From: Anniella stebbinsi
Lineage: Eukaryota > Chordata > Lepidosauria > Squamata > Anniellidae
Reading direction: 5' to 3'
Length of the DNA: 64,000 nucleotides
NCBI GenBank assembly: GCA_029215795.1
Contig: JARDYH010000002.1
Location: forward strand, 365,020,973 to 365,084,972
Under the pieces are notes generated by a model that searched no databases, had not been told where the DNA came from, and worked only from the letters and a program-made list of their open reading frames with translations. A program made the translations under genes and the position numbers. Of the stretch, positions 43,084 to 54,922 are shown piece after piece; the first letter of the stretch is position 1; each line of letters begins with the position of its first letter.

Positions 43084-44340
43084 GCTAATAGCTGGTGAAT
43101 GACAATGCCGGTAACATAATTGTGGACTTATCAAGTGTTTGGAGTCCTTTGTAATTACAAGTGGTTGGGTGCTAGGTACCTGTCTGATATAATAATACAA
43201 CCACTGCCTCCTTGTGGTATAGTTGTTATTATTGCAACAGACTTTCCTATCTGGAAATTCTCATCTCAGCCTCCATCAATGCCTTGGCCTGCTGAATGAT
43301 GCTAGAGGATGAGGGTTTTGTTTTTTTACTTGCAGCTTCTCTAGATGCCTTTGGTTAGGGAGGGGGGCGGAATTTGGTTCGCATTTTAATGTGAACCTAC
43401 CTAATTCACCCTCTCTAAACCAATTCATGGACTGGAAAGTAATTACCCTTCAGTTTGGGCACTTTTTGAAATTTTGCAATGGAGTTCTCCACTGCACCCC
43501 CAAAAAACAAAGTGTACATTACAGAAAATTGCATAAAAAAAGTCTATGAAATTGCTTGCAAAAATACATATATTGGGGAAAACTGTGTACAGATTTTTGC
43601 GCAGATGTTTTATCAAAAAATCTGCAAATTGATGCAGAAATGGGACAGGATGAAGTTGTGCTTCAAAAAAATGTGACGGCTGTACAAAGCAAAACGGCTA
43701 GATTCATGCACCGTTGCCTTTGGCTCAGCTGGCAGGCCTTGGTCACACACAGCTTAAGAGCAACGAGGAGACATCAGATTCTGAATTCTTCATGTTCGTG
43801 GGCAACATGAGCCTAAATTAAGCAGTGCCGGAATGTATTCATGCCATGAGCTTGCAAATGAGGGCAAGATCAGCTGAGCGGTCACAGAACCTCAGTCTGG
43901 AAACAAGTAATCCTCACAGCTTATTTCAGTGGGGTGATTTTCCCAAACCGTTGCCAGAGCGGAGATCTGAGCTGCCAAGGCAGCTGATGAAGAAAGAGAT
44001 GCTTTGCTTTGATTCGATGCTAAAGGCAGGGCAAAGACTATTCCTGCTTGGAGACAGAACCAGTAGATCTTAGCCTACCATGACCAGTGAGGGCCTTTAG
44101 GGCAACCTCTAAAAATGGAACGGTTCCAAGAGTGGCCACCCTGTTAGTCTGTTGCAGCACAAGCCATGAACCCCCTGGATCCAGCCCTTGGTCTTTAAGG
44201 TTCCAGACGATGACTCTCTGTTGTTTTTGCTGCCCCACACTAACCGAGCCGTCGCTCTGCAAATTGGAATGGTGGGAATTACACCCATCTCCATGCTTGC
44301 ACTGTTCTCTTGGGCAACTTCGGAGCCACCAGTTACTCAC

Positions 44341-44468
44341 GTTGGCAACCCAGTACAGTTCCCGGCACTCCTCCTCCGACATCACGTTATCCAGCAGCAC
44401 GCGCTGTGTCCCGTTGAGCTGCTCTGAGTTATAGACCAACGTCACGTCGCTGAAGAGGAGGGGACCCC
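44341..44468 (-). CDS. P3H2: P3H2 exon (probably exon 9): start of catalytic half
   Basis: This 128-nt exon encodes residues 169-210 after completing Gly168. It starts GPLLFSDVTLVYNSEQ, continues with the near-invariant LNGTQRVLLDNV, and ends ECRELYWVAN. The acceptor is ctctctttctag|GG and the donor is AAC|GTGAGT (phase 0). N186-G-T188 is an N-glycosylation sequon. The segment corresponds to the double-stranded beta-helix entry of the prolyl hydroxylase domain, where a flexible C-R-E-L helix precedes the catalytic core. The reading frame stays open a little past the donor, but the following residues no longer resemble the family. Confidence 0.95.
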
Positions 44469-45324
44469 CTAGAAAGAGAGGAGGAAGAGGAACCGTCTCT
44501 TATAAGATCTCCCTGGTGGTGTCCTATGGGTAGCGCCACTGGGACTATTTGCCCATGAGTTTCCAGTGTTCCTGGACCGGCCATACGGAAAATGCCTTCC
44601 TTGCCTGAAGTTTGCCTGCCATCATCCCATCCTTGTGGTGGAGAATGCTCCCTGCCAAGATCCTGTGATTCCTTTGGACAGGGAGCAGGGGCAGGGACTA
44701 AAAGAGGCCAAATGGCACCTGATCCTAGTCCAGGATAAACACAGCAAATATGCGCGGGAGGATGCAGCTCTTGTGTCTCTGAGACTGTGGGCAGCTGGAA
44801 CTACAGGCATGCGCAATGCACAGTGTGCCTGAACTAAGATGGCTGCTTCCCTTCCAATGGGACAAAAATTAGTCTATGGAGCCCAGCAGGGCCACCTACA
44901 AAGGCGCTTTTACCGGAGGCGCCAGGCAGTGCCAGCTCCAGGTCTTGGAGGGCCCTTGGGCAAGGAACCTTCAATGGGCCCCCACCTTCACTGAGCCTAC
45001 CTCCTCACTGCCATGGCCACCAGCTGTTCTTTCTCCTCATCCTCTTTCTCACCATCGCTCCCACTTGCTTGCTTGACCGGTAGAGAGCCAGGGAGCTGTG
45101 ACGCCTCCCTGCTCCTCCCTCTCACCACCTCCGCTGCCTGGGCTGGAGCGAAAGGCAGGAGGACACGCAGGTTGCAATGGGGAAGAGGAGGGGCAGCTCT
45201 TGCCAGTGGGCCCCTGCTGGGTCACGGGTCTTTGGCAGGTGCCCGACCAGGTCTACCCTTGACATGGACTCGGTGCCAGGATCCGAGCCTTGGGTCTCTT
45301 ATGGGCCAACCAAGAGCTACAGGA

Positions 45325-45425
45325 GCTTTCCCCATCCTGGTGCTTTCCAGATGCGTTGCACTGCACTCTGGCTGGGGATGGGGGGGGGAATTACAGGTCA
45401 ACACATCTGGAAGGCGCCAATTGGG
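45325..45425. repeat. palindromic CCAGATG-family repeat
   Basis: CCATCCTGGTGCTTTCCAGATG and CACATCTGGAAGGCGCCAA are inverted arms. It is a decayed copy. Confidence 0.55.
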
Positions 45426-45499
45426 AGAAGGATGTGCTTCTTTGAAAAGCAAGCACATCGCACAGTGTGTGACAACGGCAATATTATTTGTTAGTGACC

Positions 45500-45500
<1 letters not shown>

Positions 45501-45530
<30 letters not shown>
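45501..45530. repeat. (GT)n microsatellite
   Basis: Fifteen GT units. Confidence 0.95.
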
Positions 45531-46192
45531 GATTCAAGGCTGGCCAGTTTTAAATCATCAAGTGACAAAGCTTTTTCATAGGACGGTATCATTTTAGGCT
45601 TCAGGTAACTGTCTTGTTGGAGGGGGGAGCTTTCACACGCCAGTACATTTTCTCTGTGCATAGGAAAAAAAAGTCAAAGGTGAGAATAGCTAAACCTTTG
45701 CATGTGCGGCGGGTTATTCCAATGAATGAGCATTGAAGCAGGCAATTTCACCCCCCCTCCTCCAAGCAGAAAATGGCACAATCCAGGAAAGCCTGTACCA
45801 CTTGATTCTGCTAACTGTTTCAGCCACCCTGAGCCTCCGGTGCCCTGGATTGACCTCCTTCTTGAGAAGTGGACTGCAAGGGGGCCTGAGACAGGCTGTG
45901 GATAGGCACTGCAAGGCTTCCATGGACTGAATCACAGGCTCACCTGGAAACTCTGATTTATGTCCAGGAAATCGGGCACAGGGTCATTACAAAAACTGTA
46001 TCATTATTTTTAAAGAAGCTACAGAAAGCCCAACTGCAACAAGCTCAGGTAGGTTGAGGGGAGGGGATTTGCCTTCCGTGGACATCCTTGCAAGCCTGAT
46101 AAATCTGCAGATCAGAGCCCTGAGGGCAGACTTTCCCCAAAATCCGGCTTTGTGCCAAAACGGACTGGAAAACACAGCCAAACTCCAGGGGC

Positions 46193-46193
<1 letters not shown>

Positions 46194-46223
<30 letters not shown>
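46194..46223. repeat. (CAG)n microsatellite
   Basis: About ten CAG units, intronic. Confidence 0.95.
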
Positions 46224-46224
<1 letters not shown>

Positions 46225-46452
46225 TAACATTTGGAGGCGGAATGAGTTCTCATGTAAGAGATTTGGAGCTTTCTGTTTCCCTCTGGCCTTTTGGAAAACA
46301 GATGCGCTGCACTCTGAAATGCTCATCCCAGAATCCTGGGGGAGGCTGAGCCCACCTCCCCCAACCCAGCTAATGGACTTTTTGCAGCCCAGCCAAGATA
46401 AACCATCTCCAATTTTGGCTGCATGTTTCTACTACGTCGAGTTTGGGGGAGG

Positions 46453-46476
46453 GTGTGTGTGTGTGTGTGTGCGCGC
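46453..46476. repeat. (TG)n(CG)n microsatellite
   Basis: TG run ending in GCGCGC, a possible Z-DNA-forming tract. Confidence 0.9.
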
Positions 46477-46860
46477 ATTGGGAATTTGGAGAAAGAAACC
46501 AGCGTTGCCTGAAACAGCCATCAACGTTGCTGTGGGTCTGCAGAACGTTCCCTGTGGTCACGCAGGAGCCACCAAGGACTCTCGCGTCGGGTTGAGAGGA
46601 TGGCCGAAAGAGCGGGCCGACTCCACAGCCAATCTACACAGTTGTTTGGGGTGGTAATAGGGTTTGGGGTATCAGTAAAAAAAGTGTGCAGTCTGAGAAA
46701 TGTAAACTCCCCCCCACCCAACACACACACACACACAATTACGGATGTACAGGAATTTTGTTCCTGTTTTGCAAATCATGCAACATGTCATGTTTATGAT
46801 CCTGAATGCAAACGCAAGTGGAACACGAGTCTTAAGACTGTTTTTGCTATTTCCTGAATT

Positions 46861-46922
46861 TGAGTTCATGTTTGAAACCGCCCAGAGAGCTTCGGCTATA
46901 TTTATTTATAAATAAATAAATG
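46861..46922 (-). mobile_element. LINE 3' tail
   Basis: On the minus strand a TATTTATTTATAAATAAATA tail lies next to CCGAAGCTCTCTGGGCGG. It is the same type of tail as 14018-14090, only about 60 bp, and the orientation is uncertain. Confidence 0.4.
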
Positions 46923-47439
46923 CACCTCCCTTGCTCCTCCAATCTGCATCTTCACACTTTAGCCTATTTTTTTGTGGGGGGGGGGGGAGAAGGAAGTGCA
47001 TTTTTCCTGACTGGAAAAAAAAAATACAATCATGTTTGGGAATGCAAACATGACAAACTCAACTTGGAAGAAGAATTTGGAGAAGCCAAACAGGCTTGAA
47101 CCTGGCATGTTTGCCACCCTGCCAAAGGGCCAGATCCAAGTGCAGGGGCCATCAGGGAGTGAGGAAGAAGCAAGATGATGGAAGGTGGAGTGGAAAGAGG
47201 AGCCATGTGGGCACCAGAAGCTCTGCCCATTGGCAGCAGGCCTTTGGCTCCGCCCATTGGCAGCAGGCCTTGGGCTCCACCCATCTGTCATTTCCCATCT
47301 ATTTATTTATTTCTATGCAAAATCCTTCTCAGGCATGCAATGCTTTGCTTTTTACATGCTTACGCTAGAATAAATCTGGATCCAAGTATTCAATGGGCTA
47401 CTTCGAGAGAGTCTGGGGCACAGCTCCAGTTGAAAGAGC

Positions 47440-47880
47440 GAGTTAAATATAGGGCTGGGCAAGAAATTAGTCGGCTTTGCATTATGATGGAAACTTCCAA
47501 ACTGATACTTCCTGAACTGATGAACGAACCGGAATGCAGTTGATATCTGCAATTTTCCAAATTTTGGGATGCAGTTTGCAAATCATAAAATGCCCACAAA
47601 AATCTGCAAAATGGAGAAGGTTCACACAAAAACGCACCTCTTAGCAGAAACCGTGCAAAAAAGGCATTATATTAGGTAAAGTAGCTTGCCAAAAAGTGTA
47701 TCTTTGGGAAAGCGTATATCGAAATACAATTTTTGGGAGTGCATATTAGAGGAACACACACAAAACCGAATGTGAAATTTTGTGCAGACTTTTTAAACGA
47801 AATCGCAAAAAGATGAGGAAACAGGATGGCACAATCTTAATGTTGGAAAAATGAGAAGCTGACTAGACTCATCCATCCTT
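47440..47880. mobile_element. degraded TGCAAAA-rich element
   Basis: It starts near ATAGGGCTGGGCAAG and contains many GCAAAA, TGTGCAG and CGAAAT words like 43440-43690 and 54923-55250. Borders are not defined. Confidence 0.35.
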
Positions 47881-48649
47881 TGATAATGACTCTTGTAAAT
47901 TCTGAAATGATGACACATATCAGAGCCTCAAACAAATGGGCCATTTAGTCTGTCAGAATTTGGCTGTTCCATCTTCCTGGTTGATCTGGAAAAGCCTCAC
48001 CGGCACAGCAGCCACGGAGTTTTCTCAATCCAAGATGGGTTGGAATTTGATTGTTCAACACCAGCACTGGAGTAGGTTGGTTGGCTGGCCGGTTGCTCCC
48101 CAGGTACATATGTCTTATGCCTGTTTCTCTTATAGCACAGCTCTGGTTGGTTGGCTTTGCCAGTTTTCCAGGCTGTGAAAAAGTCCAGTAAATTGATTCC
48201 AGCCAAGCAAATGCCCTCATTGATACAGTGCAGTATCCCAATAGAGAGGGGATTACATCTCCTTCCAACACAGCCAGGAAACTCCAGGCAACGTTTTTAG
48301 AACTCTAACGGAGTTCACGTGGGTTCTGGAATGAGCCAAGGGCCTTTGGTCTAAATGGATTTCAAGAGAACTGGCTAACCCCCAATCGCTGTAGATAATA
48401 ACAAGGCTGTGTCTGGAAAGGGACTAACCCTGTGTTTTTCTGACCGCTTGTGGGAATCCAGGGGCTGGTACTGGCATTTTTCGTAGCTTGGGAGGGATCT
48501 CCATGTTTAATCGAGGGCAGCAGCATGTGCCACATGAATCGTTGCGGGTGTCAAACTATTTTCCTCCTTGGCACCAAGCCAGCTTGGGGCTTTTGCCCAT
48601 TTCTCAGGTATATGAAGAGGAGCTGCCTCTTTGCTCCAGACTGTTTGAT

Positions 48650-48686
<37 letters not shown>
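48650..48686. repeat. (GCA)n microsatellite
   Basis: About twelve GCA units, intronic. Frames across it encode poly-Ser/Ala/Gln and are not genes. Confidence 0.95.
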
Positions 48687-48687
<1 letters not shown>

Positions 48688-49072
48688 GAACAAATAAAAA
48701 TACATTGGAGAGGTGAAGACAAAAGCCAGGCTCTTGGACATGCTCAGCCTCATGTGTTGAAAAGGAGCAAGCACAAAGCAAACCAGACAGGAAGGAGAAG
48801 GTGGAATAGCTCTCAGTCGCCTGAAATGTATCCCCACTTGCAGAATTGCAAGAGTTTTCTTTGTAAAACGGGGAGGGGGGGAGGAATAACGAGGAAGGCA
48901 TCTGCTGCAGTGGGGACTCTTTGGAACATTTCTGCTTGGCTTTTGCAGCACAATTTCTGTCTGGAAACCCACCACCCTTGGGCCTCCAGCTGGCTCTGGA
49001 TTTCGTCTGCGAAGAAGGCATATGCTTCACGGGAATGAGGTCTATCCGGTTACCTCTATAATATATTGCTTT

Positions 49073-49115
<43 letters not shown>
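49073..49115. repeat. (GT)n microsatellite
   Basis: About twenty-one GT units. Confidence 0.95.
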
Positions 49116-49117
<2 letters not shown>

Positions 49118-49337
49118 AAGGAAATCTCAAACGTTCAGGGAGAATGGAGCTGGGTCCATTTTTTTTCTCCGCCTTGCTCTGGTTGCCATCAACTTCTTTC
49201 ATCACCTCATGATCTGCTTCTTGCCCTGGGATGGGTTAAAGCCCGGCTTGGGCCAAGGAAGCTCTAGGGCCTGGCTTCTGCTCTACCATCCATTTTGTAC
49301 CTCTTCTAGCTGACGTTTTGGTCCTTCTTTGCCAGCC

Positions 49338-49474
49338 TTCCTCAACCTGCTGCCCTCCAGATGTTTTGCACTGTCACTCCCATTGGACACAGCCAGAATG
49401 GCCAATGGTTGGGGATGATGGGAGTTGTAGTACCCAAACCATTTTGAGGGTACCAGGTTGAGGAAGGTTGTTCT
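49338..49474. repeat. palindromic CCAGATG-family repeat, well preserved
   Basis: CTTCCTCAACCTGCTGCCC and GGTACCAGGTTGAGGAAGG form the outer inverted arms. The inner core has TGGCCAATGGTTGGGGATGA and GGGAGTTGTAGTAC. Confidence 0.7.
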
Positions 49475-49677
49475 AGGAAGTCATTCTCGGGTGCACCAGG
49501 CTTTGTGACCAGGCCTGGCCAGAGGCTGGGAAGCAGGTGGATGGCCTAAATTTCATTTCATTTCAAAATCACAGGATCAAGTGACTACAAAGCGATTATT
49601 CCGCCCAGGGGGGTGTTAGTTCAGCAGAGCAATCATCTGAAAGATCAGCTACAACTCATCTGCTGACAGTGGCTTAC

Positions 49678-49772
49678 CTTCCCGCAGCTCACGATCCACC
49701 TTGGGCATGCTCTTTCTTCCCAGTGGCCTTCCAGGCCCATCTGCTTGGTCGCTGTGGACACCTGAGGGAACA
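49678..49772 (-). CDS. P3H2: P3H2 exon (probably exon 8): variable linker
   Basis: This 95-nt exon encodes residues 137-167, beginning VPSGV and ending KVDRELRE, plus the first base of Gly168. The acceptor is ctgttccacag|TG and the donor is GAAG|GTAAGCC. Both ends are well conserved relative to the human protein (VPSGV and PK-DR-LREG). The middle, HSDQADGPGRPLGRK, is clearly divergent and rich in Gly, Pro and charged residues. This fits a surface linker just ahead of the dioxygenase domain. The length is the same as in the human protein, so this is substitution rather than insertion or deletion. Confidence 0.93.
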
Positions 49773-50776
49773 CTGTGGAACAGAAGTCCAGAAAGATTAT
49801 GCGTGTGGGGTGAATTAATCACAGCGCATCTCCTGAGTATGTATAAGTGGTGGTGCCCCCCCCCCCCGCTTTCTGAAGGAGAAGAACAACTCCAAGGTGC
49901 AGTATCTCTAGTCAGGCCAAGAAGACGGTAGGAACACAACCCAGGATGGGTGAGCAAGCGATGCCTCGTCCCGATTCCCATTTGTGTTTGCCATCACCGC
50001 TCACTCTGCACCAATGGAAAACTCGCACAAATCAGGCAGTGATCGAATTTGGCGCAGCTTTCCTCCATTGGGTAAAGTGGGGATGATTCAGTCATTAGAG
50101 GAAATTTGTGCAAATTAGGAAATGTGTGCAAATCAAACTGGGAAGCAGGCACAGGATGAACACGAGGATGTGTTTGACCATTTGTGACTATTTTCAGCAG
50201 AAACGTGCTTGCGTTCAATGTTTGGGGTTTCAAATGGGGGGGCATGCTCACATCGTTTGTGTGCAACAGCAAAATCCTCATACAGCCCTCAACACAACCC
50301 TGCTTCAGAGCATGTGAGAAGGAAGCCACCGTTTCCTTTCTTCTTGGAGACTTTGGGTGCCCTTCGGCGATGCTTCTGTGGTGCTATCTATCGGCCTGCC
50401 TCGTTCAGAGAGCACGGCCTCCCATTCACGACCCTCCTGTGTGCTTCTTCTGCCCTCTTTCCTTACCACAGAAAAGTCATTAAGTAGGTTGATGGGCCCC
50501 TGTTGGGCCGCAGGGCTCTGGACTTTGGGGCCAGGGTCCAGCCCTAGCTGCCCCCACCCCCACCCCCCACCCAATGGAGGTGCCCTTATTCAACTCTCCT
50601 TCATTTCAGTGTGGGTGTCTCAAGGGAGGAAGAGAGAAACAAGAGACGCTGGTTATGTTTCCCAACAGGAACCTAAAGGCTCTGGCAGTTTGATTGAGCA
50701 TGATAAAAGCACATTCGTGGGGCATTTGACCCAGAGCATTCGCCGTGGGAAAGTGCCTGGTCTGTGACTGCCTTAC
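49773..50776 (-). other. P3H2 intron, no clear elements
   Basis: This 1004-bp intron has a short run of TGCAAAT-rich sequence at about 50085-50165. It resembles the degraded elements seen elsewhere in the window but is too short to define. Confidence 0.6.
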
Positions 50777-50817
50777 CTGTGTTCGTCCTGACGAGACCCA
50801 GAGATGCTCCAGTAAGT
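50777..50817 (-). CDS. P3H2: P3H2 small 41-nt exon (probably exon 7)
   Basis: This very short exon encodes residues 123-135, TYWSISGSRQDEH, plus the first two bases of residue 136. The acceptor is cttctcattgcag|ACT and the donor is CACAG|GTAAGG. The pattern YW..-G-RQDE matches the same segment of human P3H2. Joined to the next exon, the split codon reads AGT (Ser), whereas the human protein as I recall it has Arg here. Its length (41 nt, not a multiple of three) means that skipping it would break the frame. Confidence 0.9.
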
Positions 50818-50904
50818 CTGCAATGAGAAGGAGAGGCTGATGTCTCACGTTAAGAGGAATAGGTGCTTCTGTTTCTCTCTCGCGCCCAACAAACGGACCG
50901 ATGA

Positions 50905-51062
50905 AGCGTATTTATTTATTTATTATTTATTTATTTCATTTCTAGCCCGCCTCTCCATCCAGATCGAGGCGGGGAACAACACCAAATATAAATATAAAAC
51001 AATAAAATAGATAAACCGTTAAAACAGATAAAAACAAATACATTATTAAAAACATCTTAAAA
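50905..51062 (-). mobile_element. LINE 3' tail (GGCGGGCTAGAAATAAATAA)
   Basis: On the minus strand CCCGCCTCGATCTGGATGG is followed by AGGCGGGCTAGAAATGAAAT and an AAATA tail. It is the inverse orientation of the tail at 51820-51909. Confidence 0.7.
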
Positions 51063-51539
51063 TTAAACTGGATCCTTTGATCTACCCTGAACATATTGCA
51101 AAGTGACTCATAGGCTGCTTTTACACTAGCAATTTAGTCTGGAACTGCCAACCTTGGGTTATTTACTTTTGATGCAGAACCCAGATGGCAACGTGGGCAA
51201 ATGGTGGCTTTCCACCATTTTTGATATTGTCCCCCACTTTTTTTTTTTCAAACCAGCGGCGTAGCATTTAAAAAATAAAACAGAATATAATAAAATGCAG
51301 TTGCCGTGCCAGCCAGTCCAGTGTGTATAGCCAAAGTGCTACTGAGGCCTCTAAGGGTGACTAAGAACCAAGGTGTGGAGCCTTTTCCCCTGGGGAGCAT
51401 CTACCAGGGGATCAGCCCAGGGGTGGGTGAGGGTGGAGCCAGCCCACAGACTCTCTGGGCCAGTTTGCATGACATAAACAGGGCATCGTGGGTTATTTAA
51501 GAGTGCAGGGTGTGTGCAGCTGCCACTTTGAACAAATGT

Positions 51540-51871
51540 ATAACCCTCAATTAACCCACACTGGAACCCCTGATCACCTCATTCAGGAGCTACATAGGCT
51601 GGCGAGTGTTACCCAGAGGACCTTTTCTTCCATCGCTCCCAGACTATGGAATGGTCTGTCGGAGGAGGTTAGACAAATTGACAGTCTTCATGAATTTAAG
51701 AGAGTCATGAAGACTGTCCTCTTCCGACGGGCCTTCCCAGATGAATTTTAAATAGTTTTTAATGTTGTATTGTTCTCTTGCTTTTTAAAAAATTTAACTG
51801 TTGTGATTTTTATGTTTATATTGTTGCTGTTCCCCGCCTCGATCTGGAGGGAGAGGCGGGTTACAAATAAA

Positions 51872-51909
<38 letters not shown>
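51540..51909 (+). mobile_element. LINE 3' end with C-terminal codons and (ATT)n tail
   Basis: PDHLIQELHRLASVTQRTFS then APRLWNGLSEEVRQIDSLHE and a stop at about 51751 form the C-terminus. The 3' UTR CCCCGCCTCGATCTGGAGGG and GAGGCGGGTTACAAATAAAT ends in an ATT microsatellite (51871-51909). Confidence 0.8.
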
Positions 51910-51910
<1 letters not shown>

Positions 51911-53032
51911 ATATTCAAAATGGTGGCTGCATGCACCCGGCACACAGTGCAACTCATCGTAGGTTCAATAACCCACAATGACCCACCATGTCATGCGGAC
52001 TGGATCTCTCCCTCTCTCTTAAGACCACCACACAACTTGCAGGGGACCTTTGCTGAAGTGAAATTTGGAATAAACGTTATCAAAGTATCCTGGCCACCGG
52101 GAAGGGCCATGCCCTCATAATATAACGTTAGGTCACTTGCTGGTTGGAGCCACATTTTAATTTTGCTTCCAGCTGATTTTGGGAAGCCAGGGATTCAACA
52201 GCGCTGAAAGGGCTTCAGTGTGGAAGCAACCGTAGCTCACTTAGAAGATTTGTCACCACTGTCCTAAAGGGAGTTAAAAATGGATCAGGCAAAGCCCTGG
52301 AGCACAGGTCTACTCATAGCTACATGAAACTTTCTTGTTCAGAGACAATATATAACTCAGAAGGGAACAGCCATCTCCACTACGTTTTCCTTATGTTTCC
52401 CTCAACGTCTTTGGCATGGAGGGCACATTTGGAATGTTGAGCGTTGTTGTCGCTCTCACAAAATGGCTGCCATGGGGAGGCTTTCCCATTCATAAAAAGA
52501 GTACCGTGGTGGGCATGACCAGTAATAAAATGCTCATTTCCCACAAGGTAACTGGCAAGATTGGCAGAAGAGCAACTTGCTCAGGAAGCTAAGGACAAGG
52601 CAGGGGATGGGAGCAGAGCTCCAAGACGCAAAAGCACTCTTTTGAACCCAAATAACGACAGCACTGGCATCCCGAGTTCAAAAATCAATAAATTAAAAGT
52701 TCTTAAGAAATAAAAGTAAAATCAGGAGGGGCAGGAAATCTGGCCGAGGAAAGACAGGTGCCCATGGGTACCCTGCACCACACTGGAGATCCCAGACTTA
52801 TGAGATTCGGGCGGCATTTGGCTGGGTACTGTCTGCAGAGTTGACCTGACAACATTTCCGGTGACATGTACAAGATGCAAATTAATTTTCCAGGTCTCGA
52901 AACAGTATGCAAAGCTGTTTCCTGAACAGTTCGCGAAGCTGAGGGGGGGGGGGGCTTGATGCACGTATCTATGTCGGAACCGCCTCAGTCCAAGATGCGG
53001 CACACACCGTTCTCACAGTTGCATGTTCTTAC

Positions 53033-53122
53033 CGGCTCGGTGTACAAGAAGCCCAGGCCGGCTGCTCCTGTCTGCAGGAGGAATGCTTCCAGCTTATGCC
53101 GCCTCAGGAACGTCACAGCTTC
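53033..53122 (-). CDS. P3H2: P3H2 exon (probably exon 6): linker helix
   Basis: This 90-nt exon, phase 0 at both ends, encodes residues 93-122: EAVTFLRRHKLEAFLL, then the small stretch QTGAAGLGFLYTEP. The acceptor is ttatttag|GAA and the donor is CCG|GTAAGA. The RRHKLE core and the GLGF-YTEP ending line up with the human P3H2 linker between the repeat half and the dioxygenase half. The exon is too short to stand out as an open frame on its own. It was found because its phase and ends fit both neighbouring exons exactly. Confidence 0.93.
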
Positions 53123-54656
53123 CTAAATAAGCGAGAGAAAATCCTAAAGCCACGTTGAATTTGCTTTCAGCAGCTGCGGAACGCTTCCCCTGGACATCTG
53201 TGTGTGCAGCACACCTTCCCACCGCTAGAGGGCAATAAAATGCTGCAGCCGTTTTCCGGGATACGTGCAGAACCACAGTGCCGTTTCACATTATTTTTTC
53301 TCATTTGTGTTTCTGGAACAGGGTGTGGAAGAACAGGTGGAAGAAGCAGGTATGGAAGCACAGGGGGATAGACACCCCCCCCATCCAATTCTAAGGGTTT
53401 GCTGGACATCCGGATCAGGAGATCGAAATATGGAGACTGGGATGTCCGAACAGAGAGGCTGGAAGATGGATTGGGTGTCAGGCCCCTGCCACGATCCTTG
53501 CAGAAACCCTGACCCCCAGAAACCACCACACCCAGCAGGGGTTGCAGCCTTGCCATCGACTCCATGCCTTCCAGAGTAAAACGGAGCAATGGTCCTCCTG
53601 CCTCTAGGAGCTTACAATCAAATTCAGCAAACACCAGAGGAAGGAGAGGGAGGTGGAAGCTGCAGGGGGAAAACGGGAAAAGAATTTGAAGTTGTTTCAG
53701 TTGCAGGAGTTTGGGCTTAGTGGGGGGTTGAACTGGGGCAGGGGGTTGAACTGAAGGCCCCACAGGTGAATTCTGAGGAGGCACCTGAAGGACATAAGGA
53801 ACGTGGAAGCTGCTGGTTCCAATGGCAGTGAGGTGGTGAATCTGCTCCGGGTTTCAGTCAGAACCCGCACCTTGGATAGCTCCTAGTGTTCCGACTACTT
53901 CTGCCGGAATCCTGGAGCGGATTCACTGGTGCCTCCACTGCAGAAGGGCGAAGGTGGCATCCCATGGGTGTCCACGGCAGCACTTCCAGGCAACAGGGCA
54001 GCCAGAGAGAAAGGGACACATGAGACTGGGGGGGATGAAGTGAAGCCACAGGCGAGGATGCATCGGACCTGTAGGGATTGGCCCAAAATTCCACTCACCC
54101 ACCCCCATTCACAGGCGGCTAACCGAGGGCGGCCTTTTTCGTTCCCTTTTAGGGGGCGCCATGCTACCTTGGCAGGCTTAAAATTTGAGGCAGGGGCCGC
54201 TGGGCTTCTTACTTTTGTTAATCTTTCCTCATCCTTCCTTTTAACCAATTTGTTCCAGTCTTTGGGATCCCCTCCGCTGTTGGTGCCACACTGCTGAAGC
54301 TGCCGGCAGGTTGGGACATGGATGTTTGTCACCATTTGCAGCATCAGCATTTACCCCGTACTTTTATGTATATTTTAGGACTCCCAGCTGGCGGGACCCT
54401 CCCCCCCCCCCCCATGCCCTGATGGGGCAGAAGGGAGCCACCAGACACTAGCGTCCACATCTTTGTGCATGGCGAGCTGTTTGAATCCATATGCCTGGAG
54501 TGGGAGAGGCATCTTTGCATGAGGCCTCTCATGCATCGGTTTGGTCTTCATGGGGTGGACACAGCGGACTGCCGAGAAAGGAGATTTCTTGCCGTTCACC
54601 AAAGCAGAAGGACCCAATCAAGGCCAAGGACCCATTCGACGTGAGATTCTTCTTAC
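53123..54656 (-). other. P3H2 intron without recognised elements
   Basis: This 1534-bp intron contains several long open frames on both strands but no recognisable protein. There is a C-run near 54400-54412. I see no mobile element here. Confidence 0.7.
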
Positions 54657-54799
54657 CTCTCTGGGTTTGATGCTCCCCAGGTCGACAGATCCTTCTAGGA
54701 GACTCTCATAATAGCTCTCATTATCCAAGACGTATTCATCTTCCGGGTGGAACAGGAGGTACGACCTGGCACACTCCAGGGCTTTGATGTAATCACCAA
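54657..54799 (-). CDS. P3H2: P3H2 exon (probably exon 5): end of repeat half
   Basis: This 143-nt exon completes the split Val and encodes residues 46-92, GDYIKALECARSYLLF through GSIKPRE. The acceptor is cactcttccag and the donor is GAG|GTAAGA, ending in phase 0. The HPEDE...VLDN..YYESLL pattern is characteristic of the family, where an acidic HP-D-DE motif follows the helical repeat. Some positions differ from the human sequence as I recall it (for example GSVDLGSIKPRE), as expected for a distant vertebrate. The flanking intron sequence also translates in frame for a short way, but splice signals and homology end at these points. Confidence 0.95.
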
Positions 54800-54922
54800 C
54801 TGGAAGAGTGAAGGAGAACAGATTCCACAGGCTCAACATGAGGTTTTGCTGCCTATGGAAATCTCGAGAGAGGGGAATCTGATGTTGCACCGGGTAATGA
54901 ACAGAACACAACTTGTCCCAAC

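Larger units (their letters stand above)
39571..44340 (-). other. P3H2 intron carrying the Penelope-like ORF
   Basis: This 4.8-kb intron contains an incomplete dimeric MITE (41251-41431), a Penelope-like endonuclease ORF (42499-43083) and a degraded TGCAAAA-rich stretch (43440-43690). I see nothing recognisable in 39571-41250 or 43700-44340. Confidence 0.7.
44469..49677 (-). other. large P3H2 intron rich in microsatellites
   Basis: This 5.2-kb intron contains two CAG/GCA runs, three GT runs, two copies of a CCAGATG palindromic repeat (45325-45425, 49338-49474), a LINE tail (46861-46922) and a degraded TGCAAAA-rich element (47440-47880). No additional exon was seen. Confidence 0.7.
50818..53032 (-). 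other. P3H2 intron with two LINE 3' ends
   Basis: This 2215-bp intron contains a minus-strand LINE tail (50905-51062) and a plus-strand copy of the same kind with its C-terminal codons (51540-51909). A G-run lies near 52943-52954. Between 51910 and 53032 I recognise nothing else. Confidence 0.75.

Noticed and set aside
48551..49030. Minus-strand 159-codon frame with poly-Ala, and other frames over CAG/GCA runs
   Set aside because: The frame length comes from the triplet repeat. There is no homology, and it sits in a P3H2 intron between well-defined exons.
54618..54911. Extending the P3H2 exon at 54657-54799 to the whole open frame
   Set aside because: Homology stops exactly at the AG and GT boundaries, and the split Val codon joins correctly only with splicing there.
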